Assembly: GCA_020631405.1 (NCBI GenBank)
Contig: JAHDHH010000004.1
Span: forward strand, 56,336-120,335
Direction of reading: 5' to 3'
From: Saprospiraceae bacterium
GTDB lineage: Bacteria > Bacteroidota > Bacteroidia > Chitinophagales > Saprospiraceae
Length of the DNA stretch: 64,000 nt
Shown here: positions 55,610 through 64,000 of the stretch, piece after piece
How positions within the stretch are numbered: position 1 is the first letter of the stretch
Layout of the letters: the number at the start of each line of letters is the position of its first letter
The notes under the pieces: generated by a model
The model's database searches: none
Told to the model about the DNA's origin: nothing
What the model saw: the letters and a program-made list of their open reading frames with translations, nothing else
Program-made: the position numbers and the translations under genes

Positions 55610-56287
55610 ATGGCTATATCTCCTATCTTGACACCTATGTTAGGATGGATATATGACTTAGTCAAGGTAGTAGTGCTTTTGCTCTTGCCTTTTGCCCTGT
55701 TGTTAAGGGGAGCTACGTATATCCATGTCAACTGTGCATTGCCTGCCAGTGTTTGTCTCATGGCAGCTGCCCTGCTTACAGCGGTTTTGATGTTTGTTTA
55801 CTTTAGCATATTCTATGGTAAGTTAACTGGTAGATTTGGCAGTTTTGATGCGTTGAAGAGGAGGGCAATTATTGCCTTGCTAATGGTGATGGTCTATAGC
55901 CTACATGGCATATTGTTTATATCTGCTAAACACTGGAAGACATCTGATCTCAAACAAGAGATGACTGCTCTCCATCCGATACTCAGGTTGAGTCTGACAT
56001 CACTGATTTACCTAGACAGTGACCTTCTGATAACAGATGCATCTAGAGTCCCAGAGGATTATAAGAAGATGGGTCTTAAGTCTAAGAAGACCTCACTTCA
56101 TTATAGGCAATCAAGTACTAACTATGCCCATGCCGTCGACCTTAGGACGAAGGGTAGAAGTGTATTGAAGAATACTTTGGTAGAATGGTATTTTAATTTA
56201 CTTGGTTTTAATACACTGAGGCATACTGGCACTGCAGACCACCTCCATGTCTCTTTAACTAGTCATGACAATCCCCAAGCGAAGTAA
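55610..56287 (+). CDS. Membrane protein with M15/LAS-like C-terminal domain
   Basis: A 225-residue protein with several hydrophobic helices (~15-35, 46-65, 85-104) and a C-terminal domain from ~115. In that domain 'YAHAVDLRTKGRS' and 'TADHLHVSLTS' resemble the A-x-D and H-x-H metal-ligand motifs of the M15/LAS (D-Ala-D-Ala-type) peptidase fold. The usual first ligand His in S-x-H appears as Thr, so the site may be degenerate. Cell-wall activity is a guess. Confidence 0.5.
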   Translation: MAISPILTPMLGWIYDLVKVVVLLLLPFALLLRGATYIHVNCALPASVCLMAAALLTAVLMFVYFSIFYGKLTGRFGSFDALKRRAIIALLMVMVYSLHGILFISAKHWKTSDLKQEMTALHPILRLSLTSLIYLDSDLLITDASRVPEDYKKMGLKSKKTSLHYRQSSTNYAHAVDLRTKGRSVLKNTLVEWYFNLLGFNTLRHTGTADHLHVSLTSHDNPQAK

Positions 56288-56296
56288 AAGAACACC

Positions 56297-56347
56297 CTGA
56301 GTTTACAATACGTAAAAAAACACTTTTGCCTTTTACGAATTACTCAG
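56297..56347. repeat. Imperfect long inverted repeat after the M15-like gene
   Basis: CTGAGT...AATACGTAAAA on the left pairs with TTTTACGAATT...ACTCAG on the right with one mismatch and internal bulges, over a 13-base centre. It lies 10 bases past the stop and about 50 bases before the next gene. It could be a terminator or an operator; a poly-T tail is absent. Confidence 0.4.
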
Positions 56348-56398
56348 AATGACGTCGATTTTCTTAGGATCTTGCATTCAATTAATACATAATTTACT

Positions 56399-57001
56399 AT
56401 GAAACAGTTCTTAATACTAACAGCGACAATTCTTTGCTTTAGCTTTTCAATCCATGCTCAAGAGTCTAAATCGACACCATATTTTGGTATTGGAGGTCAG
56501 TCTTTTGATCAAGTAGGGATGGCAAAAATGATCATGGGACTTCAATTTCAAAATGCACTATCTATTGAATTGGCCATGATGGCGCAGACTAAAGAAAGCA
56601 GAAATATCCCAATTGATTTTAAAGGGAAAGACCCTTTAGAGTCTTACTTGCTAGTACAAGCTCAGGTAGGAATGCAATACTCTATCAATGCAGCAGAGAC
56701 TATTAGACTAGTCACACATGCTGGAGTGCATGTTGGGAAGTTTAAGGGAGCAACAGACTTTAATAGCCAACGAGTATCTGGTCCTACGATATTAGATGCA
56801 TTGACCTTGTTTTTGTTTTATAGACCTGATGATAATTATTCATATACTCGAGTAAATCAATCAATATTCGGTGTCAATGGAGATCTAGTCTTGGAGTTTG
56901 ACATTGAAGATGCTTTTAGTGTAAATTTTGGACCCAATGTGATGTATAATCAGAGAGGGTTTGATGTAGGCATCAGTAGTCAAGTAGTATTCAAATTTTG
57001 A
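56399..57001 (+). CDS. Small outer-membrane beta-barrel-like protein
   Basis: Secreted protein of 200 residues with signal peptide 'MKQFLILTATILCFSFSIHAQ' and strand pattern ending 'GISSQVVFKF', a classic C-terminal beta-barrel signature. 'VNGDLVLEFDIEDAFSVNFGPNVMY' and similar stretches alternate hydrophobic residues. It abuts the convergent gene with no gap. Function unknown. Confidence 0.6.
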   Translation: MKQFLILTATILCFSFSIHAQESKSTPYFGIGGQSFDQVGMAKMIMGLQFQNALSIELAMMAQTKESRNIPIDFKGKDPLESYLLVQAQVGMQYSINAAETIRLVTHAGVHVGKFKGATDFNSQRVSGPTILDALTLFLFYRPDDNYSYTRVNQSIFGVNGDLVLEFDIEDAFSVNFGPNVMYNQRGFDVGISSQVVFKF

Positions 57002-58975
57002 TTATTTAGGGCTAATGGCCCTGGTCTTAAGTAAGGTATTGAATCTTGGATGGTTCCACAGAGATCGAAGATAGAAGTCTCTTCCGAAATGTAAATGGTG
57101 AAATAGTCGACCATTTTGAATAGACTGATCAAGATAGTCCAAGGCTTTTTCAGTATTTCCAAGTAAGGCATGGACCCTGGCCATTTCATACTCTGTATAT
57201 CCAAAGTCGTGGTCACTCTTGGTCATTTCTACTTCCTTAGCTAAAGCCAAGCCTTCTTTGGTATTTCCACTCAGTATTTTGTTGCAAGCTATCCTGAATA
57301 AGTAAAATTGATCTTTTGGGTACTTGGCCTCTTGTGACATGTAGATAGGGTAGGACTTATCATACTCTCTTGATATGTCATAGTACTGCCCAAGAAGCTC
57401 TTGACTAAGGTTATTATTCGAGTCAAGTTGGCCAAGTCTCTTACTGGCAACCTCTAGACACTGTTTTGCTTTAGCCTCATTACCTTGCTTCAGACAATCT
57501 ACTATAGCTACGAGATAGAGGTCGAGATATTTCCGAGGATCATTACTTGTGGTTTGATTGATATAGTTATGCAAGTCGTCGAGGTTTTCTTTTTTGACGA
57601 GTTGTATAGTTTGTAATTGCTTGATACGACTATCTGGCTCTACACTGGAGTTTAAGGTTAGTAATCGGTTGAACTCAGCATCATTACCAAGTAAATGATG
57701 AGCAAGTGTTTGGTTGAATAGTCTAGTCTTACAATACTTACAATCTTCTAAGTTGATACTGTCGATGGATATTTCCTTGGCAATGGCAAGACATTCGGCA
57801 GGGTCATTGAGTTTGAGATTAGCAAAGACCATCAGACTAGTATTCATGAATAAGTCCTCAGGATCTCGGTCAAATTCCTTTTTGAGGTAGGTATAAGCCG
57901 ATTTGTAGTCTCCTTTGAGTTCGTATCTGAAGAAGTTGAGTTTGTCTAACTGTGCATTTGTCAGTTCGGATTTGATGTTGTAGAGTCGATTAGTCAGCGA
58001 ATCACAGTAGCTCCACTTTCTTTTGTTTCGTTGTAAGGCAATAAGTAAGAATAGTGGTTCATAGAAGTTTGGGTCCAAGGTTATACTCTCTTCCAATAAT
58101 GATTTGACCCTAGCATTATCTTCACTCCATAGACTTTGGGCCTCGATGTACTTCTTGTAAGCATCATATCTTGGCGCTGGATATCGTTTGATGTTTTCCT
58201 TGTTAAACCAATAGCCTAGGACTTTTTCTCTAAGGTCTTCAATGATGGTAATGGGTTCCTCTTTGGGTCCTGAAAAATTGCCAAAAGCATAGAGGACATC
58301 GCCTGTCTCCACATTTATCAAATTCGCCTTGAGAAATATTGAATCCTTTTGCAAGAAGTAGCTGCCATCTATGACATTCTTGGTGCCAAGTAACTTAGAT
58401 ATATTTTCTGTCAAACTACTCACTCCACCTAGGCCAGCTTGGTATACTCGCTGAACTGAGTTAGCGGATACTATTTTGACATCTCCATTTTGTATAAACC
58501 CTTCTGTAAGCCAATGTGACACCATTGGTCCAATGACATCATATTCTTCGTAGCCTGTTTGGTTCTCGAAGTAGAGGACGGCAAGTTTATCCTGAAGAAT
58601 TATATCAGGGACGGTTGGTGTAAGGTTTCTTTCTTTATTTGCTGCAAATATTAGGCAGATAGCCAGTATTGAACCAATGAGAACATACTTGGGCCATACC
58701 GCTAAGTCCAAGGCAATTATCCGATTGTAGAATCTATGTTTTGCGCTATCCCCTTCTTTTATTTCTAGTGTATCAATGAACCGCTCTAGAAGAAAAAATG
58801 GAAAGAGGGCAATGACACAGTAGATTACCCCAGTGACAATATATGTTGGAAGATTAAGATAGGGAGTAACTGTAGCTAATACTTGGATCGTAATCCATGT
58901 AGATGCACCATATATGGATACAGCCTCAAAAATCTTTGCAGATTTAAGTTTGGATAGGAATTCTTTGGATAGCAA
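57002..58975 (-). CDS. Membrane-anchored FlgO/TolB-like and TPR protein
   Basis: A 657-residue protein. N-terminal helices (~20-38, 42-60, 95-113) precede an extracytoplasmic region with 'KLAVLYFENQTGYEEYDVIG', 'LTEGFIQNGDVKIVSAN' and 'GTKNVIDGSYFLQKDSIFLKA' (abridged), which resembles the domain that in Bacteroidota precedes TPR arrays in adenylate-cyclase-like signalling proteins. About ten TPR-like helical repeats follow (~270-650). The start is TTG because an in-frame stop lies three codons upstream. It may be a signalling scaffold; no catalytic domain is present. Confidence 0.7.
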   Translation of the reverse strand: MLSKEFLSKLKSAKIFEAVSIYGASTWITIQVLATVTPYLNLPTYIVTGVIYCVIALFPFFLLERFIDTLEIKEGDSAKHRFYNRIIALDLAVWPKYVLIGSILAICLIFAANKERNLTPTVPDIILQDKLAVLYFENQTGYEEYDVIGPMVSHWLTEGFIQNGDVKIVSANSVQRVYQAGLGGVSSLTENISKLLGTKNVIDGSYFLQKDSIFLKANLINVETGDVLYAFGNFSGPKEEPITIIEDLREKVLGYWFNKENIKRYPAPRYDAYKKYIEAQSLWSEDNARVKSLLEESITLDPNFYEPLFLLIALQRNKRKWSYCDSLTNRLYNIKSELTNAQLDKLNFFRYELKGDYKSAYTYLKKEFDRDPEDLFMNTSLMVFANLKLNDPAECLAIAKEISIDSINLEDCKYCKTRLFNQTLAHHLLGNDAEFNRLLTLNSSVEPDSRIKQLQTIQLVKKENLDDLHNYINQTTSNDPRKYLDLYLVAIVDCLKQGNEAKAKQCLEVASKRLGQLDSNNNLSQELLGQYYDISREYDKSYPIYMSQEAKYPKDQFYLFRIACNKILSGNTKEGLALAKEVEMTKSDHDFGYTEYEMARVHALLGNTEKALDYLDQSIQNGRLFHHLHFGRDFYLRSLWNHPRFNTLLKTRAISPK

Positions 58976-59038
58976 GCAGTCTTATTTTCCATTAAAATAG
59001 CTAATATTTCTTTACTTTTAATAAAAACATAATCAAAC

Positions 59039-59515
59039 ATGAAGAATCTAATTATTTTATTTGGTTTAATAGCCATTTCTAGTATGTGGTCCTGTAAGAC
59101 TACTAAGAGCCCTGTTGTTGTAAATACTCCAGAGGCACCCGAAGTTCCTGACGTTCCAGAAGCACCAGTGGTAGCTGCCGGTCCACCAGAAGTCGAAGAA
59201 ACAGTAGGGGATGTCCCTGTTCAAATGGATGTGATAGTTGCGGAGGATGCTGTTGAGGATATGGTTGTAGCTGCAAGTGTAGCTATATCAACATTTGTGT
59301 ATTACACAATAGAAGAGGTAAATGGTAGGGACAAATTCGTAGAACAGTCAGTAGAAGGAGATGGCACCTTTAGTACAGTGGAAGGAGAAAACAGACTAAC
59401 CATTGTAGAAGATGGTACTAACAAACAGATAAACTGTAAGCAAATGATGCATCCACAACTTAAGACAGATGTCTATGTGGAGATTGGTGACGATACAGAA
59501 GATAGAGCTCACTAG
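59039..59515 (+). CDS. Pro/Val/Glu-rich putative lipoprotein
   Basis: A 158-residue protein with lipoprotein signal 'IILFGLIAISSMWSCKTT' (Cys ~19) and a low-complexity, extended segment of E/V-P repeats (residues ~30-70, 'PEAPEVPDVPEAP'), then a short globular tail. No family recognised. It is divergent from the TPR protein gene and converges on the LytTR gene. Function unknown. Confidence 0.6.
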   Translation: MKNLIILFGLIAISSMWSCKTTKSPVVVNTPEAPEVPDVPEAPVVAAGPPEVEETVGDVPVQMDVIVAEDAVEDMVVAASVAISTFVYYTIEEVNGRDKFVEQSVEGDGTFSTVEGENRLTIVEDGTNKQINCKQMMHPQLKTDVYVEIGDDTEDRAH

Positions 59516-59529
59516 GCTATTGCAAGAGC

Positions 59530-59579
59530 AAATAGAACTGGGGTCAAGGGTATTTAACATTTTGACGCCAGTTCTATTT
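59530..59579. terminator. Bidirectional terminator between lipoprotein and LytTR genes
   Basis: AAATAGAACTGG pairs perfectly with CCAGTTCTATTT (12 bp), with a further inner GTCAA/TTGAC pair. A/T-rich flanks on both sides suit both strands. The stop codon of the LytTR gene lies within the right arm, so the gene ends inside the hairpin. Confidence 0.75.
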
Positions 59580-60293
59580 ATTACGTTCTATAACTTTATC
59601 ATTAATGTGAGTAGCGTAGAAGGCCTTACGATAAGCCTCTCCTATGCCTATTTCCATTTCACCAATGAAGATGTCATGGTTATTGATACTTTCTATTTTG
59701 TTGACATTGACAATGTAGGACTTGCTGACTCTTGCGAAAATATGATGTGGCAATTTTGAAAATATCGTCTTGACATTCATAGCAGTGATATACTTGTTAT
59801 CAACAGTATAGAGCATTACATAGTCTTTGAGCCCTTTGATGTATAAGATATCCTTGAGAACGATTTTGATAATTGTCCTTTCAGATCTGATATAGACAAA
59901 GTCATCTTCTTCGCCAACATCTATTGTACTGTCTTGCAAGAGGTCGTAGTTCTCCTTTGCCTTTTGCACTGCTTTGAAAAAGCGTTCGAACCTGATAGGC
60001 TTGACCAAGTAGTCTGTCACATGATATTCGAATGCCTTGATAGCATATTGAGGGTATGCAGTCGTGAAAATCACCTGAGTATTATATTTGGTATTCTCCA
60101 AAAATTGCAACCCACTAAGCCCTGGCATTTCTATATCAAGAAAGAGAATGTCCACCTGATTGGTATTAAGATACTCACTCGCTTGGATTGGGTTAGTAAA
60201 TTCTCCACAATAGTCTAAAAACTCTATCCTATCGGCATTCAGCTTAATTCCTTCTCTTGCTAGTGGTTCGTCATCAATGATCAGGTACTTCAT
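59574..60293 (-). CDS. LytTR-family response regulator
   Basis: Two-component regulator of 239 residues: receiver with 'IDDEP' and phospho-acceptor Asp53 ('LFLDIEMPGLSG'), Lys in 'DYLVKPI', and a C-terminal LytTR DNA-binding domain ('FVYIRSERTIIKIVLKDILYIKGLKDYVML' region, 'HIFARVSKSYIVNVNKI'). LytTR domains bind paired direct repeats about 21-22 bases apart. It lies three bases after the sensor kinase gene. Confidence 0.94.
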   Translation of the reverse strand: MKYLIIDDEPLAREGIKLNADRIEFLDYCGEFTNPIQASEYLNTNQVDILFLDIEMPGLSGLQFLENTKYNTQVIFTTAYPQYAIKAFEYHVTDYLVKPIRFERFFKAVQKAKENYDLLQDSTIDVGEEDDFVYIRSERTIIKIVLKDILYIKGLKDYVMLYTVDNKYITAMNVKTIFSKLPHHIFARVSKSYIVNVNKIESINNHDIFIGEMEIGIGEAYRKAFYATHINDKVIERNK

Positions 60294-60296
60294 AGC

Positions 60297-61322
60297 TTAA
60301 GTATTATCTATAGTCAATGAAACAGAAAAGTAGTCACCGCTATCTTCTATTTCCAATTGATGTTTATCTGGATAGAGAATATCTAATCTTCTGTTTACAT
60401 TTTTCAAACCGATGCCTTTATTTGGGTCATTCTTAGCAGCTTCATAGTCACCAATCGGATTCGTGACCTTACAGAATAGCTCTGCTTTATAGGCGGAGAT
60501 AGTAATATCAATAATTACTGGTCTATCATCTAGAGTTTTAGAATGCTTCATGGCATTTTCTATAAAGGCAAGGAGTAATAATGGAGCTATGTTGAGCCCT
60601 TCGTCTTCTATATTCTCATGAAAATTGACAGTCAGGTCAGTTCGCCTCATGTCTTCAAACTTGACATAGCTTTTCAGAAACTTGACTTCTTCTCCAATAG
60701 TGACAAACGGTTTTTGTCCTTCGTGGAGTTGGTAACGCATGAGGTCAGAGAGGTCTAGGATTGAGTCCGAGAGTTGAGCCGAATTCTTTTGGGATAAGAC
60801 GTACATACTATTCATAGCATTGAATAGAAAGTGTGGGTTGATCTGATTCTTGAGATAGTTGAGCTCAGCAGAATGCTTGAGTTTTCTTAATTCATCGAGT
60901 TTTATCCGGTTTTTCAGCAATGTCTTGAAAAGCTTAAGCCCAATCGCTGAACCCATGATAAAGGCATTGTAGATGAAGTGTTCTATATAATAGGGTAAAA
61001 TCTCTGCTTTTGGAATGTCATAGAATGGGTCAAACATCCAAAAATCAATAATCATAATACAGAATACACAGACCATCGTAGCAAGCCCATAAATGATGTA
61101 CTTCTTTTTGAGAAACAACTTGGGAAACAAGACATAAAGATTGAAGTAGACGATGCCTGCTTGAACTCCCAAAGACTTTAAAAACGAGTCCCAGTCCTCT
61201 GCCATATACTCAAAGTCGAGTAATACGTCTAAGTAGACAAACATCCAAAAAAAGACATGGAGTATCCACGACCATTTTCGATTAAACAACAATTTTTCAT
61301 CGAGTAAAGGCATAATTCGCAT
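60297..61322 (-). CDS. LytS-type sensor histidine kinase
   Basis: Membrane kinase of 341 residues with four to five N-terminal helices (~20-130), no large periplasmic domain, a linker coiled coil, and the His_kinase domain with His164 in 'NQINPHFLFNAMNSM' and an ATPase region ('LLLLAFIENAMKHS', 'GIGLKNVNRRLDILYP'). First gene of the two-gene unit with the LytTR regulator. Confidence 0.94.
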   Translation of the reverse strand: MRIMPLLDEKLLFNRKWSWILHVFFWMFVYLDVLLDFEYMAEDWDSFLKSLGVQAGIVYFNLYVLFPKLFLKKKYIIYGLATMVCVFCIMIIDFWMFDPFYDIPKAEILPYYIEHFIYNAFIMGSAIGLKLFKTLLKNRIKLDELRKLKHSAELNYLKNQINPHFLFNAMNSMYVLSQKNSAQLSDSILDLSDLMRYQLHEGQKPFVTIGEEVKFLKSYVKFEDMRRTDLTVNFHENIEDEGLNIAPLLLLAFIENAMKHSKTLDDRPVIIDITISAYKAELFCKVTNPIGDYEAAKNDPNKGIGLKNVNRRLDILYPDKHQLEIEDSGDYFSVSLTIDNT

Positions 61323-61388
61323 AAAGTCTCTACAAATGTAGGGTAGATGTATTCCTCAGAACACTAGAATCTATAATAAAAAGAACGT

Positions 61389-61420
61389 TTACTATAAAAA
61401 CAAACCCTGGTTAGTATAAA
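61389..61420. promoter_or_regulatory. Direct repeat TTA[C/G]TATAAA, candidate LytTR site
   Basis: TTACTATAAA (61389-61398) and TTAGTATAAA (61411-61420) repeat in the same orientation with a 22-base offset, two helical turns. They lie between the divergent LytS/LytTR operon and the M43 protease gene. The spacing matches the direct repeats bound by LytTR-domain regulators, so autoregulation or control of the protease is plausible. Confidence 0.5.
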
Positions 61421-61525
61421 CTCAACCAAATCCGACAGAGGCCTCGCTTAGATTTGAAGTATGCAGTCAAGACAATGAGTGAATTATTAAATCACTTTTT
61501 ATTAAACCTTCAAAACACATTTATT

Positions 61526-63262
61526 ATGAAAAGGAATTGGTTATTTATCGGAATGATTGGGTTGTTACTGACCATGTATAGTTGTCAAGATGACTCGGAC
61601 TTGATTACACAATTAGAGGATGATGTCACACATGATACAGTCCATGATCACAGAACTTGTGGTAATGAAGCTCACATGGACAAGTTAATGTCTAACCCTG
61701 ATTACTTAGAAGCAAGAGCTGAAAGATTGCTCAATTTTGATGAAGAAAAGTCAAAGGTAGAAGAAAGGGCCTCATGCAGTGATCCAGTTGTTATCCCAGT
61801 AGCAGTTCACTATCAAGGAGTAACTAATCCCAATGCTTCTTGTCTTATTGCATTGGCAGAGAGCCAAATTATGATCTTGAATGATGATTTTCAGGGTAAG
61901 AATGCGGATATCAATAGCTGGAATACTGTCGCAAATAACTTCCCTGGAGTGGCTAATGGAGAGACTTGTATTAGATTCGAACTCGCTGACCAAAACCACC
62001 CAAGTGGTTATGGATTGAGTAATGGAGACCTAGCTGTCACTATTAATAAGACAACTGGAGATCAAGTGAATCAATGGTCAGGTTATATCAACTTCTTTAT
62101 CCAATCGAATACTGGTGTACTGGGTTACTCCCCACTTGGTGGTGCTGGAAATGGAGACGGAGTGGTCATCGATGCAGAGGCATTTGGATCAGGTAGTGGT
62201 TGTGGATCTATAGCACCCAGTGCTCCCTATAACCTAGGCAGAACACTTACTCACGAGCTTGGTCACTACCTCAACCTTGATCACATCTGGGGTAATGCAG
62301 GCTGTGGTGGCGGAGATGCTGTCAATGACACACCTAACCAAGACGACGAAAATTATGGCTGTCCTACGATACCACAATCAAGCTGTGGATCGAATGACCT
62401 GAGTATGAATTATATGGATTACACTAATGATGCATGTATGTTTATGTTTACAGGAGGACAGAGTACTAGAATGGAAAACTGGGTAAGCTCTAACCTAACC
62501 AATGTAACAAGTAATGCGAGTAATGTCATCTCTGGCAATACTGGCGGAACTGGCGGTGGTGGACCAGTAGTGACATGTGATAAACCCACTGGAGTAACGG
62601 CAACATCACCATCAGCATCTAGTATTACAATATCATGGACGGCTCAACCTGATGCAATCAAGTATAGAATCAGATATAGAGTCCAAGGGACTACTTCTTG
62701 GAGTTACAAGACAGTCACTACTACAACTAAGACGATCACTGCGCTTACAGCAAATACTACGTATGAGTACCAAGTGAGGACTAGATGTCCGCAAGGATGG
62801 ACACCCTACAGTAGTAAAAAGACTATCAAGACGCAAACTAGCACAGGCGGTGGAGCTGGTTCAGGGTTGAATACTATCAAGTTGAAACTTAAGCTTGATG
62901 ACTATCCTGAAGAAACGAGTTGGGAGTTAGAGGATAGCCAAGGTATTATCATTTACTCAGGAGGTCCATACGGAGTCAATGCAGCTAATACCTTAAAGTC
63001 GAAGACATTTAGTCTTCCCGATGGAGAATATACACTCTATGTAGATGATGCCTATGGTGATGGTATCTGCTGTGATTACGGGAATGGATATGTCAAGCTT
63101 AAGGATAGTAATAATGTCACATTTGCAAATGATAATGGAAACTTTGGATACTATACACAACTTGATTTCTCAGTGTATAACAATGTAACAACATTCCAAG
63201 GGAATAATAAAGATCAGAAAGCTGCAAATGCACAAGGCAAGTCAAAAGGACAGAGCAACTAG
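61526..63262 (+). CDS. Secreted M43 metalloprotease lipoprotein with Fn3 domain
   Basis: Extracellular protease of 578 residues from the ATG at 61526, chosen because it places a lipoprotein signal ('LLLTMYSCQ') at the start; a longer reading from 61454 is less likely. Catalytic zinc motif 'HELGHYLNLDH' (His243, Glu244, His247, His253) and Met-turn 'SMNYMDY' mark peptidase family M43 (pappalysin-like). A Gly-rich linker, one fibronectin type III domain ('ITISWTAQPDAIKYRIRYR' over ~365-384) and a module with 'DDYPEETSWEL' and 'GDGICCDYGNGY' follow. The last module also occurs in the secreted dikinase-like protein of this window. Confidence 0.92.
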   Translation: MKRNWLFIGMIGLLLTMYSCQDDSDLITQLEDDVTHDTVHDHRTCGNEAHMDKLMSNPDYLEARAERLLNFDEEKSKVEERASCSDPVVIPVAVHYQGVTNPNASCLIALAESQIMILNDDFQGKNADINSWNTVANNFPGVANGETCIRFELADQNHPSGYGLSNGDLAVTINKTTGDQVNQWSGYINFFIQSNTGVLGYSPLGGAGNGDGVVIDAEAFGSGSGCGSIAPSAPYNLGRTLTHELGHYLNLDHIWGNAGCGGGDAVNDTPNQDDENYGCPTIPQSSCGSNDLSMNYMDYTNDACMFMFTGGQSTRMENWVSSNLTNVTSNASNVISGNTGGTGGGGPVVTCDKPTGVTATSPSASSITISWTAQPDAIKYRIRYRVQGTTSWSYKTVTTTTKTITALTANTTYEYQVRTRCPQGWTPYSSKKTIKTQTSTGGGAGSGLNTIKLKLKLDDYPEETSWELEDSQGIIIYSGGPYGVNAANTLKSKTFSLPDGEYTLYVDDAYGDGICCDYGNGYVKLKDSNNVTFANDNGNFGYYTQLDFSVYNNVTTFQGNNKDQKAANAQGKSKGQSN

Positions 63263-63290
63263 AAATACATTTTCAAAAAGAAGGTTAGAG

Positions 63291-63326
63291 GCCTGGCAAT
63301 GCAAATTGCTGGGCTTCTTTCGTTTT
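63291..63326 (+). terminator. Terminator after the M43 protease gene
   Basis: GCCTGGCAAT pairs with ATTGCTGGGC (10 bp including two G-T wobbles) around a GCAA loop, and a T-rich tract TTCTTTCGTTTT follows. Confidence 0.75.
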
Positions 63327-63379
63327 GTTGACAATCCGTTTTAACATCTAATACTCTATTGTTTAAGTATCTTGGCTTT

Positions 63380-63970
63380 GTGAAATCAATCAAAAATACT
63401 GCTTTTGCCCTTCTGCTGTTTACTACAACTCTAGCACATGCTAGTCTTGATACCTGCTACACAGTATTTGAGACAGGTTTTGAGGAATTAGGTATGGAAT
63501 ATGGCACTACTTTATTTGTTAGTTCGGATTCTTTGCAAATTGGAGAAGAAATATCATTTGTCCAATCCATTACAGAGCATACTTTTGGTCATAGAAGACA
63601 AGTCATAGAGTTTTTTGATTGCCAGTATAACTTCCTGATTTTAACTGAAGTTGACATAATCAAGGTCTATCATGTTATTACACAAACTGGGCTAGAGTAC
63701 TGGTTTTTCACGAGTAGTCAGCAAACTCATTTGCTTTTTGATAGTCAGTTTGTTCCGCTTAGTCCTTGTATTCCTGACGGATTGTGTTTTAATAGGAAAT
63801 ACTGTAAAGCTCAACTTAGAAACTCTTACGTTAAATTAGCTCCCATCAGCCAAGAGCTGGAGATTTCCCCTGCAGAGTTTGAGACGGTCACAGAGCAAGT
63901 GTTGCTCCAAGAATCTTATTCAACATTACAAATCACACCAGCACAATTGAAGCCTCATGATTTTGATTGA
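63380..63970 (+). CDS. Secreted protein of unknown function
   Basis: A 196-residue protein when read from the GTG at 63380, which gives the signal peptide 'MKSIKNTAFALLLFTTTLAHA'; a TTG seven codons upstream is the alternative. The mature part has several cysteines ('FFDCQYNF', 'SPCIPDGLCFNRKYC') and mixed alpha/beta character; no family recognised. It ends 30 bases before the window edge. Confidence 0.6.
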   Translation: MKSIKNTAFALLLFTTTLAHASLDTCYTVFETGFEELGMEYGTTLFVSSDSLQIGEEISFVQSITEHTFGHRRQVIEFFDCQYNFLILTEVDIIKVYHVITQTGLEYWFFTSSQQTHLLFDSQFVPLSPCIPDGLCFNRKYCKAQLRNSYVKLAPISQELEISPAEFETVTEQVLLQESYSTLQITPAQLKPHDFD

Positions 63971-64000
63971 CAACTGAGTTTAAACTTTAAACCCCATTGT

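Noticed and set aside
1..64000. tRNA, rRNA, insertion sequences, prophage or integrase genes
   Set aside because: I looked through intergenic regions and coding frames and saw no cloverleaf-like tRNA, no transposase or integrase motif and no terminal inverted repeats. Absence here is by eye only; a tRNA and IS scan would settle it.

Overview
The window is a chromosomal segment of a Bacteroidota bacterium, most likely a free-living, aquatic Saprospira-like lineage. Four large secreted proteins end in type IX secretion (T9SS type A) sorting domains with the 'YPNP' signature. Two carry MopE-type 'DCND/DCDD...CDG' putative metal-binding repeats. One promoter matches the Bacteroidota pattern TTTG-N19-TAnnTTTG, Shine-Dalgarno sequences are weak or absent, and base composition is AT-rich and even throughout. 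I see no rRNA, tRNA, CRISPR array, insertion sequence, phage or integrase gene, so this looks like ordinary chromosome with a rich surface and secretome component.

Layout. 1-6.6 kb: SulP anion transporter, TPMT-type methyltransferase, DUF3010 protein, a methyltransferase/TPR protein, a stand-alone DsbD-alpha-like protein and an HtrA protease. 6.6-11.6 kb: two tandem vanadium-haloperoxidase/PAP2-type secreted enzymes, only one of which keeps a T9SS tail. 11.7-17.2 kb: an overlapping operon (GHMP kinase, YjbQ, HhH-GPD glycosylase), then a 51-residue membrane protein overlapping mfd. 17.3-25.5 kb: a T9SS beta-propeller protein, a PH-domain pair (YdbS/YdbT type), an ECF sigma factor with a membrane/beta-barrel partner, and a four-unit fasciclin protein. 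25.9-29.4 kb: a secreted protein with dikinase-like phosphohistidine and ATP-binding domains. 29.4-32.1 kb: a two-component system whose sensor domain is Cys-rich, divergent from a secreted Cys-rich repeat protein. 32.1-35.6 kb: ABC export genes. 36-46 kb: housekeeping genes (IMPase, NifU-like, flippase-like protein, FtcD fusion, Lgt, trans-sulfuration enzyme, HU) with several small outer-membrane proteins. 46-50.6 kb: an oligopeptide importer (binding protein and two permeases, no ATPase). 50.7-64 kb: SDR, desaturase, putative M15-like protein, a TPR signalling-like protein, a LytTR/LytS pair and a secreted M43 protease.

Most notable observations are: the secreted T9SS protein with a glucan-water-dikinase-like order of phosphohistidine then ATP-binding domain, preceded by paired GAGTA/TACTC palindromes; the Cys-rich sensor kinase with its Cys-rich partner; the fasciclin repeats, with synonymous-only mosaic divergence; a secreted gene broken by one apparent base loss; and a 22-bp-spaced direct repeat between the LytTR operon and the M43 protease gene.
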